This document shows positions 1 to 8,768 of a stretch of DNA of 64,000 nucleotides, piece after piece. Origin of the DNA: Pseudoduganella buxea (lineage in GTDB: Bacteria; Pseudomonadota; Gammaproteobacteria; Burkholderiales; Burkholderiaceae_D). A model generated the notes under the pieces. The model saw only the letters and a program-made list of their open reading frames with translations, ran no database searches and had not been told where the DNA came from. The DNA lies in contig NZ_WNKZ01000011.1 in assembly GCF_009720835.1 (NCBI RefSeq), positions 1-64,000 on the forward strand. Direction: 5' to 3'. The translations under genes were made by a program, and so were the position numbers. Positions within the stretch are counted from its first letter, which is position 1, and each line of letters begins with the position of its first letter.

Positions 1-1323
1 GCCGCCGAAGCTGCGCTCGCCCTCGGCGCCACGGCGTGGCGGACGCGCTTCGCGCGGGCGCTCCTCGCTGCTGCGCGCGCCCGGCTTGAAGCCTTCCAGC
101 TCGGCGCGGCGGATGGTCTGCTTGATCAGCTTTTCGATGTCGACCAGCAGGCGCTCGTCCTTGTCCGAGAAGATCGAGATGGCGTCGCCCGACGCGCCGG
201 CGCGGCCCGTGCGGCCGATGCGGTGCACGTAGTCTTCCGCGTTGTACGGCAGGTCGTAGTTGATCACGCAAGGCAGGTCGGAGATATCGAGCCCGCGCGC
301 GGCCACGTCGGTGGCCACCAGCACGTCGATCTCGCCGCGCTTGAACGCTTCCAGGGCCGCCATGCGTTCCTGCTGCGTGCGGTCGCCGTGGATGGCGGTG
401 GCCTTCATGCCTTCCTGTTCCAGGCCGCGCGCCAGGCGCGACGCGCCGATCTTCGTGTTCGAGAACACGATCACCTGCTTCAGTTCGCGCTGGCGCAGGA
501 TGTGGGCCACGGCTTCGCGCTTGTTTTCCTCGCTGACCTTGTAGACCACCTGGGTGACCTTGTCGGCCGTGGCATTGCTGCGCGCGACTTCGATGGTGAC
601 GGGGTCGTTCAGGAAGCTGTTGGCCAGGCGCTTGATCTCGGTCGAGAAGGTGGCCGAGAACATCAGGTTCTGGCGCTGCTTCGGCAGCAGGTTGATGATG
701 CGCTGCAGGTCGGGCAGGAAGCCCATGTCCAGCATGCGGTCCGCTTCGTCCATGACGAACATCGACACCTGGCCCAGCGACACGGTCTTCTGCTCGATGT
801 GATCGAGCAGGCGGCCCGGCGTGGCGATGATGATCTCGACGCCGTTGCGCAGGATGGCCGTCTGCGGCTTCATGTCGACGCCGCCATAGACGACGGTCGA
901 ACGCAGCGGCGTGTGGCGCGAATACGCGGCCACGTTTTCCGCCACCTGCACGGCCAGCTCGCGCGTGGGCGTCAGGATCAGCGCGCGCACGGGGTGGCGG
1001 GCCGGGCTCATGCTGGGGCTGGCATGGGCCAGCAGCAGCTGGATGATGGGCAGCGAGAAGCCGGCCGTCTTGCCGGTACCGGTCTGGGCGGCGCCCATCA
1101 CGTCGCGGCCTTTCAGCACGACGGGAATGGCCTGGGCCTGGATCGGGGTCGGGTGTTCATAACCCTGGTCCGTCAGCGCACGCAGGATATCGGGCGACAG
1201 GCCGAAGTCGGCGAAGCGCACCGGGGCGGATGCCGCAGGCTCAATATCGGAAGCCGAAGCGGAAGCGGAAGCTGGAGGGGTTTCGAAATCGGACATATTC
1301 TGGGGCGGCGGACGGGCCGCCAT
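1..1323 (-). CDS. rhlE: DEAD-box ATP-dependent RNA helicase, RhlE type (3' end cut by window)
   Basis: ATP-dependent RNA unwinding, probably in ribosome assembly or RNA turnover in the cytoplasm. Reading leftward from 1323 the protein shows the helicase motifs in order: Q motif region (HPTPIQAQAIP), Walker A AQTGTGKT, PTRELAVQ, TPGRLLD, DEAD in VMDEADRMLDMGF, SAT in MFSATF, then the second RecA domain with HGDRTQQER, VATDVAARGLDI and HRIGRTGRAG. A basic Arg/Pro-rich tail follows and is cut by the window edge. Start: ATG at 1323 has an AGAGAG-like ribosome site; ATG at 1296 (MSDFETPP) is in frame nine codons later and matches how many RhlE proteins begin. It is transcribed divergently from the GGDEF gene. 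Family is certain; the RhlE subgroup is likely. Confidence 0.93.
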   Translation of the reverse strand, partial: MAARPPPQNMSDFETPPASASASASDIEPAASAPVRFADFGLSPDILRALTDQGYEHPTPIQAQAIPVVLKGRDVMGAAQTGTGKTAGFSLPIIQLLLAHASPSMSPARHPVRALILTPTRELAVQVAENVAAYSRHTPLRSTVVYGGVDMKPQTAILRNGVEIIIATPGRLLDHIEQKTVSLGQVSMFVMDEADRMLDMGFLPDLQRIINLLPKQRQNLMFSATFSTEIKRLANSFLNDPVTIEVARSNATADKVTQVVYKVSEENKREAVAHILRQRELKQVIVFSNTKIGASRLARGLEQEGMKATAIHGDRTQQERMAALEAFKRGEIDVLVATDVAARGLDISDLPCVINYDLPYNAEDYVHRIGRTGRAGASGDAISIFSDKDERLLVDIEKLIKQTIRRAELEGFKPGARSSEERPREARPPRRGAEGERSFGG

Positions 1324-1559
1324 GCTCTCTACATTTAATCAGTGGGAACGCCGCCACCTGCGCTGCGTTCGTGTTCGGCCGGCCGGCCGCGGGGTGTGCG
1401 CGGCGCTTGCCGGGATGACGGCGCTGGCGACGTGTGGCACGAAAGCCTGCAGCCTGCGCGCGCAACGGCCAGAGCAGCCAACCCCGGATCATACCCGTTT
1501 CGGCCGGGATACGCACAAATCGCGACATTTGAATGCAAAATTATTGCATAAAAGGAATG

Positions 1560-1565
1560 TATAAT
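1560..1565 (+). promoter_or_regulatory. Perfect TATAAT close to the start of the GGDEF gene
   Basis: A consensus -10 hexamer lies six bases upstream of the ATG at 1572, in a locally AT-rich stretch (about 1525-1565). No good -35 is seen at 16-18 bp. If used, transcription would begin at or next to the ATG, giving a leaderless or nearly leaderless mRNA. Inference from spacing only. Confidence 0.35.
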
Positions 1566-1571
1566 CGCCGG

Positions 1572-4500
1572 ATGCACTGCACACCTGTCCCAATTCCCCC
1601 ATTTGCGCGGCCGCGCGCCCTCTGCCAGCTGATGCTCGGCTTCCTGATCGCCATCCTGCTGGCCGGCGCCGCGCTGGCGCAGCCGGCGGCGCCGCCGACC
1701 CTGCGCTTCAAGAAGCTGGGACCGCTGGGCAACGACGAGCCGTCGATGCTGTCGCTGCTGCAGGATCGCCAGGGCTTCATGTGGATCGGTACCCACGTCA
1801 ACGGCCTGTACCGCTACAACGGCTACCAGGCCGTGCGCTACACGAGCCGGTCGAACGACGCGAAAAGCCTGCCGCACGACCGCGTGTCGGCCCTCTATGA
1901 AGATGGCAAGGGCCGCATCTGGGCCGGCACGCAGGACGGCCTGGCCCGCTACAACCCGGCCACCAACGACTTCACTGTGTTCCGCGCGCCACAGGGGCCG
2001 AAGAACCGGGGCATCATCAAGGCCATCATTTCGGACGGCAAGGACGGCATGTGGATCGCCAGCTGGGGCGGGCTGCAGCACTTCGATCCGGCCACCGGCA
2101 AGTTCGTCGTGTACGAGCACGACGCGGCCCGCCCGGGCAGCCTGGCCACCAACGACCTGAACGCCATCGCGCTGGACGCCAAGGGCGGCGTGTATGCCGC
2201 CACGTGGCCGGGCGGACTGGACTACCTGCCGCCGGGCGGCACCGAGTTCGTCCATTACACCGTCGATCCGGCCGACCAGCCCGACCCGCGCATGAATATC
2301 GTGCGCGCGCTGCAGTTCGACAAGGCCGGCAACCTGTGGATCGGCACCGAAAGCGGCGCGCTGCGCTGGGATGCGGGCACGCCGTGGAGCGAACGGCGCG
2401 TGCTGGTGGCGCCGAACAGCCGCGTCAACAGCTTCTATATCGACCGCGAGCAGACCCTTTGGGCCACCACCCTGTCGGCCGGCCTGCTGCGCTGGGACGC
2501 GCGGGCCGGGCGCTTCAGCCAGTTCTCGCACAATCCCAGCGACCCGTTCTCGCTGCCGGGCGACAACCTGCGCGCCATCACGCAGGACCGGGGCGGCATG
2601 CTGTGGATCGCCTCGTTCACGGACGGCATCAGCCTCGTCAACCTGAACAGCACGGGCTTTGCCCGCTACGTGCCGCACAGCGCCGACCAGACGGGCGCGC
2701 CCGGCACCAATGCCGTGCTCAGCATCGCGCAGGCGCCGGCCGGCAAGCTGTGGCTGGGCGGTAACGTGGGCATCAGCCTGTTCGATCCGGCCACCAATGC
2801 CGTCATCCGCCGCTATGTGTCGGACCCGAAGAAGCCCGGCACCCTGACGCAGAATATCGTCTACTGCCTGTACCAGGACCCGGACGGCCCCCTGTGGGCC
2901 GGCACCTCGAACGGCCTGAACCGGCTGGACGATCCGGACGGCAGCTTCCAGTCCGTTCACTTCGGCAATACGGCCAGCGACTACATCAACGGCATCGCCC
3001 CGGGCCGCGACGGCGTGCTGTGGCTGGCCACCGGCAACAGCCTGATCCGTTACGAGCCGGCCAGCGGCACGCACCGCATGTACCGCAACGACCCGAAGGA
3101 CCCGGACAGCCGCAGCGTCAACGGCACATCGACGGTGCTGGAGGACCGCAGCGGCCGCGTGTGGATGGGTTCCGAATGGAACGGCGGCGGGCTGGACCTG
3201 CTGGATCCGAAGACGGGCAAGTTCCGCCACTTCGAGCACGATCCGAAGTCGCCCGACAGCCTGGCCGACGACAACGTCTCGAGCCTGCACGAGGATTCGC
3301 TGGGCCGCCTGTGGGTGGGCACGGCCAAGGGCCTGCAGCAGGTGGTGCTGCGCGAAGGCGGCCGGATCGGCTTTCGCTCCTATCTTGCCGCCACCAACGG
3401 CGCCAAGATCCTGTCGATCCGCAACGACCTGGACGACAGGCTGTGGGTCAGCACCATCGCCGGCCTGTACCGAATCGATCCGGCCACGGGCAAGTCGATG
3501 CAGTACACGGCGGCGGACGGCATGACGGACGGCTTCACCATCAATTCCTCGCTGCCCGGCCCGAACGGCCTGCTGTACTTCGGCGGCGTGCACGGCATGA
3601 CGGCCATCGCCCCGCGCGACGTGCGCAGCCCGACGGCGGCGCCGCAGGTGGCCATCACGGACATCAAGGTCTACAACCATTCGCTCAGCGAAGCGCGCCC
3701 CCATCCGGGCGTGAAGCTGGAAGGCGCCGTGACGGCCCCGCGCGCGCTGACCCTGGCGCCGGAAGCCTCCGGCTTCTCGATCGAATTCGCCGCGCTGCAC
3801 TACACGGAGCCGGGCCTGAACCGCTATGCCTACCGGCTCGAAGGCTTCGACAAGGACTGGGTCGAAACGGACGCCACCCGCCGCGCCGCCACCTATACCA
3901 ACCTCGATCCGGGCCGCTACCGCTTCAGCGTCAAGGCCGCCAACCACCGGGGCGTGTGGAACACGGAGCCCGCTTCCCTGCTGGTGACGATCACGCCGCC
4001 GTTCTGGCAGACGTGGTGGTTTCGCATCCCGGCCGCCGTGCTGGCCTGCGCGCTGCTGTGGGCCTTCTACCGCTGGCGCGTGCGGCGCCTGACGCAGTTG
4101 AAGGCGGCGCTGGAACGCATCGTTGCCGTGCGCACGGCCGAACTGGAACAGTCGAACCTGAAGCTGGCGGCCCTGTCGACGACGGACGGCCTGACGGGCG
4201 TGACGAACCGGCGCGGCTTCGACACCCAGCTGGCCAGCGAATGGCGCCGCGCCGCGCGCTCCGGCCAGCCGCTGGCGCTGCTGGTGCTGGACGTCGACTA
4301 CTTCAAGAGGTACAACGACCGCTACGGCCACGTGGCCGGCGACGCCTGCCTGCGCTCCGTGGCAGCCCTGGTGGCACGCCACGCACGCCGCCCCACCGAC
4401 CTGGCGGCCCGCTACGGCGGCGAGGAATTCGTGCTGCTGTCGGCCGGCACCGAAAGCGCGGACGCGCTGCAGACGGCACAGGACATCTGCACCGAGCTGG

Positions 4501-4685
4501 CGGCGATGGAATTCGAGCATGAAGAGTCGCCCTTCGGGCGCGTCACCATCAGCATCGGCGTGGCCGTGCAGGTGCCGACGGAAGGCGCCGACCCGGACGA
4601 ACTGGTGCAGCGCGCCGACCGCGCCCTGTACCGCGCCAAGATCCGCGGCCGCAACCAGGCCATGCTGGCGTCGAAGGATGGCTGA
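1572..4685 (+). CDS. Exported two-component-like propeller sensor with GGDEF diguanylate cyclase
   Basis: Predicted membrane diguanylate cyclase of about 1037 residues that makes cyclic di-GMP in response to a periplasmic signal. A signal peptide (LMLGFLIAILLAGAALAQ) is followed by many repeats of the GxxWxGTxxGLxR type (reg_prop, residues about 50-690) that should form two beta-propellers. Next come a Y_Y_Y domain (about 690-800), one transmembrane helix near 820 (WFRIPAAVLACALLWAFY), a short coiled coil, and a GGDEF domain with active site GGEEF. An RPTD inhibitory-site motif lies five residues before GGEEF, so product feedback is expected. No EAL domain. The start is uncertain: in-frame ATGs exist at 1533 and 1557, but 1572 gives the cleanest signal peptide. 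The last codons overlap the next gene's ATG. Confidence 0.9.
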   Translation: MHCTPVPIPPFARPRALCQLMLGFLIAILLAGAALAQPAAPPTLRFKKLGPLGNDEPSMLSLLQDRQGFMWIGTHVNGLYRYNGYQAVRYTSRSNDAKSLPHDRVSALYEDGKGRIWAGTQDGLARYNPATNDFTVFRAPQGPKNRGIIKAIISDGKDGMWIASWGGLQHFDPATGKFVVYEHDAARPGSLATNDLNAIALDAKGGVYAATWPGGLDYLPPGGTEFVHYTVDPADQPDPRMNIVRALQFDKAGNLWIGTESGALRWDAGTPWSERRVLVAPNSRVNSFYIDREQTLWATTLSAGLLRWDARAGRFSQFSHNPSDPFSLPGDNLRAITQDRGGMLWIASFTDGISLVNLNSTGFARYVPHSADQTGAPGTNAVLSIAQAPAGKLWLGGNVGISLFDPATNAVIRRYVSDPKKPGTLTQNIVYCLYQDPDGPLWAGTSNGLNRLDDPDGSFQSVHFGNTASDYINGIAPGRDGVLWLATGNSLIRYEPASGTHRMYRNDPKDPDSRSVNGTSTVLEDRSGRVWMGSEWNGGGLDLLDPKTGKFRHFEHDPKSPDSLADDNVSSLHEDSLGRLWVGTAKGLQQVVLREGGRIGFRSYLAATNGAKILSIRNDLDDRLWVSTIAGLYRIDPATGKSMQYTAADGMTDGFTINSSLPGPNGLLYFGGVHGMTAIAPRDVRSPTAAPQVAITDIKVYNHSLSEARPHPGVKLEGAVTAPRALTLAPEASGFSIEFAALHYTEPGLNRYAYRLEGFDKDWVETDATRRAATYTNLDPGRYRFSVKAANHRGVWNTEPASLLVTITPPFWQTWWFRIPAAVLACALLWAFYRWRVRRLTQLKAALERIVAVRTAELEQSNLKLAALSTTDGLTGVTNRRGFDTQLASEWRRAARSGQPLALLVLDVDYFKRYNDRYGHVAGDACLRSVAALVARHARRPTDLAARYGGEEFVLLSAGTESADALQTAQDICTELAAMEFEHEESPFGRVTISIGVAVQVPTEGADPDELVQRADRALYRAKIRGRNQAMLASKDG

Positions 4686-4866
4686 CGTGGCCACCACGCG
4701 CGCCGTTCCTGCACCCGATCCGCGTCCCGAGCCGCCGCCCAAGCCGGAACCGGGCGACTGCTGCGGCAGCGGCTGCGCCGTGTGCGTGTATGACCTGTAC
4801 GAGGAAGCGCTGGAACGGTACCGCGAACTGCTGGCGGCCTGGCTGGCGCGGCATCCGAGCGGCTGA
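4678..4866 (+). CDS. Small Cys-rich protein with Oxidored-like N-terminal domain
   Basis: A 62-residue cytoplasmic protein. After a Pro-rich leader it carries CCGSGCAVCVYDLYEEALERY, the CCxxxCxxCVxDxYxExL pattern of the oxidoreductase-like domain (PF09791), where the cysteines probably bind metal or iron-sulfur. The biochemical role of these short proteins is not established. Its ATG overlaps the stop of the upstream diguanylate cyclase by eight bases, so the two are probably translationally coupled. It is short but the motif is clear. Confidence 0.8.
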   Translation: MADVATTRAVPAPDPRPEPPPKPEPGDCCGSGCAVCVYDLYEEALERYRELLAAWLARHPSG

Positions 4867-4893
4867 CTTGAACCACCCTGCCTCACGCGCCGG

Positions 4894-6594
4894 CTAGAAC
4901 GTCTCCCACTCATCCTCCTGCGGCTTCGAAGGCTTCGCCGCAGCCAGCGCCGGCCGTGGCGCGACGGCCACCGGCCGCGCCTTGGCGGCGGCCACCATCC
5001 GCGCCGGTGCCGTGGCGGCCTGCGCGGCAATGCCGGCCATGGCCTGCGCGTTCAGCCGGAACACGCTGACGATCTGCGCCAGCCGGGCGGCCTGCTGCTG
5101 CATCGACTCGGCGGCGGCGGCCGATTCCTCCACCAGGGCCGCGTTCTGCTGCGTGGTCTGGTCCATCTGCACCACCGCCTGGTTGACCTGCTCGATGCCG
5201 GCACTCTGCTCGCTGCTGGCGGCCGTGATTTCGCTCATGATGTCCGTCACGCGGGTGATGCTGGCGACGATTTCATCCATCGTGTTGCCGGCCTCGTTGA
5301 CGAGGCGCGAGCCCGTGTCGACCTTGTCGACCGAGTCGTTGATCAGCTGCTTGATGTCCTTGGCGGCGGCCGCCGAGCGCTGCGCCAGGTTGCGCACCTC
5401 GCTGGCGACGACGGCGAAGCCCCTGCCCTGCTCGCCCGCACGCGCCGCCTCGACCGCGGCATTCAGGGCCAGGATATTGGTCTGGAAGGCGATGCCGTCG
5501 ATGACGGAAATGATGTCGACGATCTTGCGCGACGCTTCATTGATGGACGCCATCGTCCCGACCACTTCGCCGACGACGGCGCCGCCCCGCACGGCGATGC
5601 CCGAGGCCGACTGCGCCAGCTGGTTGGCCTGGCGCGCATTGTCCGCGTTCTGCTTGACGGTGGACGTGAGCTGCTCCATCGACGACGCCGTCTGCTCCAG
5701 CGCGCTGGCCTGTTCCTCGGTGCGGGCCGACAGGTCCTGGTTGCCGGCCGCGATCTCGCTGGAGGCCGTGGCGATGGTGTCCGTGCCCGTACGGACCTGG
5801 GCCACCAGGCCCTGCAGCCTGGCCGTCATGTCGCGCAGGGCCGCCATCAGTTCGCCCGTTTCGTCGCGCGAGCGCACGTCGATTTCCTGGGTCAGGTCGC
5901 CCTCGGCCACGGCCCGCGCCGCGTCGACGGCCTGGCGCAGGGGCCGCGCGACGATGCGCGCCACCCACAGCGCCAGGGTGCAGCCCAGCACCAGCGCCAG
6001 TGCCAGCAGGGCCAGCGACGTGGCGCGGGAGTTCTGGTACAGCGCTTCGGCTTCATCGCTGGCCTTCTTGCCGCCGTCGACATTCATCGTCACGAGCTTG
6101 TCCAGCGCGGCGGTGGCGTCGGTCAGGATTTTTGCGGACTGGCCGGCCGCGGCAGCACGGGCCTCGGCCTTCAGGTTCTGGCGCGACAGGCCGATCACCT
6201 TGTTGTGCTCGACCAGGAACAGCTGCCAGTTGCGTGCGAAGTCCTGGTAGATGGCCCGTTCCTCCGGGCTGGAAATGAGTTTCTCGTAGTTCTCCGCGTT
6301 GCTGCGCTGGGCCGCCAGTGTCTTGGCCATGCGGTCTTCATAGGTATCGAGCGACTTGGGCACGTCGGTCAGCATGTGCGCCAGCTGCCAGCGGCGCAGC
6401 TCGCCCACGTCGGTGCGCAGCTGCATCACGGCGCGTACGCTGGGCATCCAGTTCGCGGCCAGCGCGGTCGACGCATCGTTCAGTTTCGACATCGCGCTGA
6501 TACTGGCAATCCCCATGATCAGCATCAGCAACTGGACGATACCGAACACGGCAAGCAGCTTCGGCGCGATTTTCAGGTCGTAGAACCACTTCAT
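4894..6594 (-). CDS. Methyl-accepting chemotaxis protein with CheR-tethering tail
   Basis: Inner-membrane chemoreceptor of 566 residues. The N-terminal helix ([20 protein letters not shown]) starts a periplasmic four-helix-bundle ligand domain (about 30-185). A second membrane helix follows near 190-210 ([21 protein letters not shown]), then HAMP and a signalling domain with the conserved hairpin ([33 protein letters not shown]). The last residues are EWETF, matching the NWETF-type pentapeptide that docks CheR and CheB, so this should be a high-abundance, self-adapting receptor. GGAG precedes the ATG at the proper distance. No other che gene is nearby. The ligand cannot be told from sequence. 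Confidence 0.95.
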   Translation of the reverse strand: MKWFYDLKIAPKLLAVFGIVQLLMLIMGIASISAMSKLNDASTALAANWMPSVRAVMQLRTDVGELRRWQLAHMLTDVPKSLDTYEDRMAKTLAAQRSNAENYEKLISSPEERAIYQDFARNWQLFLVEHNKVIGLSRQNLKAEARAAAAGQSAKILTDATAALDKLVTMNVDGGKKASDEAEALYQNSRATSLALLALALVLGCTLALWVARIVARPLRQAVDAARAVAEGDLTQEIDVRSRDETGELMAALRDMTARLQGLVAQVRTGTDTIATASSEIAAGNQDLSARTEEQASALEQTASSMEQLTSTVKQNADNARQANQLAQSASGIAVRGGAVVGEVVGTMASINEASRKIVDIISVIDGIAFQTNILALNAAVEAARAGEQGRGFAVVASEVRNLAQRSAAAAKDIKQLINDSVDKVDTGSRLVNEAGNTMDEIVASITRVTDIMSEITAASSEQSAGIEQVNQAVVQMDQTTQQNAALVEESAAAAESMQQQAARLAQIVSVFRLNAQAMAGIAAQAATAPARMVAAAKARPVAVAPRPALAAAKPSKPQEDEWETF

Positions 6595-6835
6595 GGCATC
6601 TCCTCGACGGCACCTCGATCGCCTCGCGGCCTGGCGGCCAGCGGGGGCGGCGGCTTCGGGTCCCTGGATGTAGGTTGATGGTCGCCCACAAATGCACGGC
6701 GTTCTCCAGCCGGCGGCTGGCGCCAGCATGCCACGCACCGTCAAAACACGGAGCCACGCAGCGAAAACCGGGGCCGTCCCGCGCTTTCCATCGGTGCGGC
6801 GGCCGGGTACAGTAAGGCTTTTTGCGGGAGGTCCC

Positions 6836-7162
6836 ATGCAACGCCGTACCCTGCTTGCCCTCGTCATGCTGGGCCTGTCGATCGCCGCCGTGCCGGCCCG
6901 GGCCGACGAGCGCGTTTTCCCACCGGAAGCGAAGCGCGGCCGCATGACACCGGGCTACTTCCCCGACATCACGCTGGACGGCAAGGCCCGCAGGCTGTCG
7001 CCGGCTGCCCGCATCTTCAACCAGGACAACCTGGTCGAAGTCCCCGCTGCGCTGCGCGGCAGCGATATCGTGGTGAATTACACACAGAATGCTGACGGCG
7101 ACATTGACCGCGTGTGGTTGCTCACACCCGATGAAGCCCGGCAAAAACCCAGGCAACGGTGA
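6836..7162 (+). CDS. Small secreted protein of unknown function
   Basis: A 108-residue protein with a clear signal peptide ([21 protein letters not shown], cleavage expected before DERVF). The mature part is about 85 residues, without cysteines or a repeat, and looks like a small periplasmic beta protein. A GGGAGG ribosome site sits just upstream of the ATG at 6836. It stands alone between the chemoreceptor (divergent) and the PEP-CTERM gene. I do not recognise a family and infer only export. Confidence 0.75.
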   Translation: MQRRTLLALVMLGLSIAAVPARADERVFPPEAKRGRMTPGYFPDITLDGKARRLSPAARIFNQDNLVEVPAALRGSDIVVNYTQNADGDIDRVWLLTPDEARQKPRQR

Positions 7163-7222
7163 CACGGGAGGCTGGTTGTTGCGTAAAGAGCAAGTTGTGT
7201 TATGGAAAGTCTAATTTCGTTG

Positions 7223-7251
7223 TTGCAATCGATGTGTTACTGGTTTACTAT
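7223..7251 (+). promoter_or_regulatory. Sigma-70-like promoter upstream of the PEP-CTERM gene
   Basis: TTGCAA at 7223-7228, a 17-bp spacer, and TACTAT at 7246-7251, in an AT-rich island. It would give a 5' leader of about 70 nt before the ATG at 7327. Read by eye; not verified. Confidence 0.5.
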
Positions 7252-7326
7252 TTGATTTCGGCCAAACAATTGCCGCCATTCTCTTCCTGCCCCCACTCCC
7301 GGCAAGAACGAACCAAAGAAAATCAA

Positions 7327-7986
7327 ATGACCATTGCACGTATTGCCAAGATCGCGCTGCTGAGCGCAACCCTGCTGACCGCCGGCGCGGCCAATGCCAC
7401 CTTCTTCCACTCCAAGGCAGGCGTGGGCAAGGCCTCCGTGGACGACGTCAAGCTGGCCGGCGAGAACGCCGACAAGCTGGCCTACTCCAGCGGCGATTCG
7501 CTGACCGTCTTCGGCCCCAGCACGGCCGGCTTCAACTCCGCCTTCAAGAGCAGCGGCACCGGTTCGTGGGACACGCTGTACAAGGAAAACTACATCGGCT
7601 TCTTCGACCTGGACTTCAGCCGGGCATTCGATTTCGGCTTCACGGAAAGCCGCGACGGCAAGACCGGTACGTGGACCATCACGAACGTCAGCAAGACCGT
7701 GGACGCCACCCTGGACCTGGCCCTGTCGCTGAACGGCGTCAACGCCGGCAGCACGACCTTCCTGTTCGATAACCAGGCCATCGGCGCCGGCCAGACCCTG
7801 ACGGGCAGCTGGAATATCGAGTGGCTCAACAACGGCGGCAAGACCGCCCGGTTCGACGACGCCGTGATCTTCGGCCGCGACCTGTCGTTCAAGGCCGTTT
7901 CGCCGGTGCCGGAACCGGGCACGCTGCCGATGCTGGCCGCCGGCCTGGCGCTGGTCGGCCTGCTGGCGCGCCGAGTACGCAAATAA
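7327..7986 (+). CDS. PEP-CTERM sorting-domain protein, exported
   Basis: A 219-residue surface or extracellular protein. It has a signal peptide (IALLSATLLTAGAANA), a beta-rich middle, and a C-terminal sorting tag made of VPEPGTLPMLAAGLALVGLLARRVRK: the PEP motif, one transmembrane helix and a basic end. Such proteins are cut by an exosortase (EpsH/XrtA family) and are linked to exopolysaccharide and biofilm. No exosortase is in the window, so it must be encoded elsewhere. The ribosome site is weak (AAAGAAAATCAA). The stop codon lies inside a 12-bp tandem repeat, so the extreme C-terminus may vary between strains. Confidence 0.88.
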   Translation: MTIARIAKIALLSATLLTAGAANATFFHSKAGVGKASVDDVKLAGENADKLAYSSGDSLTVFGPSTAGFNSAFKSSGTGSWDTLYKENYIGFFDLDFSRAFDFGFTESRDGKTGTWTITNVSKTVDATLDLALSLNGVNAGSTTFLFDNQAIGAGQTLTGSWNIEWLNNGGKTARFDDAVIFGRDLSFKAVSPVPEPGTLPMLAAGLALVGLLARRVRK

Positions 7987-8020
7987 GTACGCAAACAAGC
8001 ACGCAAACAAGCATGTGATG
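7973..8020 (+). repeat. 12-bp tandem repeat spanning the stop codon of the PEP-CTERM gene
   Basis: Units GAGTACGCAAAT, AAGTACGCAAAC, AAGCACGCAAAC and a decayed fourth, AAGCATGTGATG, follow head to tail. The first unit encodes the last residues and the TAA begins at its end. Seen directly in the sequence. Confidence 0.8.
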
Positions 8021-8060
8021 AAATAAGAAGCAGTAAAGAAGAACCGGTAGTCCTCTTCGG

Positions 8061-8090
8061 GCCCGCGGCGCAAGCTGCGGGCTTTTTCTT
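8061..8090 (+). terminator. Rho-independent terminator after the PEP-CTERM gene
   Basis: Stem GCCCGCGGC / GCTGCGGGC (one mismatch) with a 4-base loop, then TTTTTCTT. It is the expected end of the transcript starting near 7260. Confidence 0.8.
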
Positions 8091-8240
8091 TGGCGCTGTG
8101 TGAACGAGCGCACTGCCGGGTACGGCTATTGGACGCTAAGGTGAGGCATACCCCGGGATCGCCGGGGCGACTGCCTGCGCGCCATTGCTGCCATGCCGGG
8201 CTGCCCCGCGATCCTTTAACGCCACGATAAAGGATACGCC

Positions 8241-8768
8241 ATGCAAGCTCCCGAGCGCCATCCGCTGACCATCACCGTCAACGGCCGCGAGCACACATTG
8301 GAACTGGAAGCCTGGGTCACCCTGCTCGACCTGCTGCGCGAGCGGCTCGGGCTGACGGGCACGAAGAAGGGCTGCGACCACGGCCAGTGCGGCGCGTGCA
8401 CGGTGCTGGTGGACGGTCGCCGCATCAATTCCTGCCTGACCCTGGCCGTGATGCAGGACGGCCGTGACATCACCACCGTGGAAGGCCTGGCCGACGGCGA
8501 CAAGCTGCACCCGGTGCAGCAGGCGTTCGTCGAGCACGATGCCTTCCAGTGCGGTTACTGTACGCCGGGGCAGATCTGTTCGGCCGTGGGCCTCGTCAAC
8601 GAAGGCCAGGCGCGCTGCTCGGCCGACGTGCGCGAGCTGATGAGCGGGAACATCTGCCGCTGCGGCGCCTACCCGCAGATCCTGCGCGCCGTCAGCCAGG
8701 TGGCGGGCATCGACCCGGCCAGCGAGAACGCCGAACGGGGCGTCGTGACGGGGACGGTGCCGGCATGA
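8241..8768 (+). CDS. Aldehyde/xanthine oxidoreductase, [2Fe-2S] subunit, no export signal
   Basis: Small iron-sulfur subunit (175 residues) of a molybdenum hydroxylase in the PaoA/YagT group. It passes electrons between the molybdenum subunit and the FAD subunit. Ferredoxin-type cluster motif [23 protein letters not shown] (about 50-70) and helical-bundle cluster motif [11 protein letters not shown] ... GNICRCGAY (about 105-145) are both intact. The N-terminus (MQAPERHPLTITVNG) has no twin-arginine signal, unlike the paralogue at 19616-20266, so this enzyme should be cytoplasmic. AAAGGA precedes the ATG. The TGA overlaps the start of the FAD subunit. Confidence 0.93.
   Translation: MQAPERHPLTITVNGREHTLELEAWVTLLDLLRERLGLTGTKKGCDHGQCGACTVLVDGRRINSCLTLAVMQDGRDITTVEGLADGDKLHPVQQAFVEHDAFQCGYCTPGQICSAVGLVNEGQARCSADVRELMSGNICRCGAYPQILRAVSQVAGIDPASENAERGVVTGTVPA

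Noticed and set aside
223-1338. Plus-strand frame of 371 codons over the helicase gene
   Set aside because: Antisense to RhlE, whose helicase motifs are all present on the minus strand.
1335-5030. Very long open frame (over 1200 codons) on the minus strand
   Set aside because: It is antisense to the GGDEF sensor gene; its product is Arg/Ala/Gln-rich with no domain, as expected from GC-rich codon shadowing.
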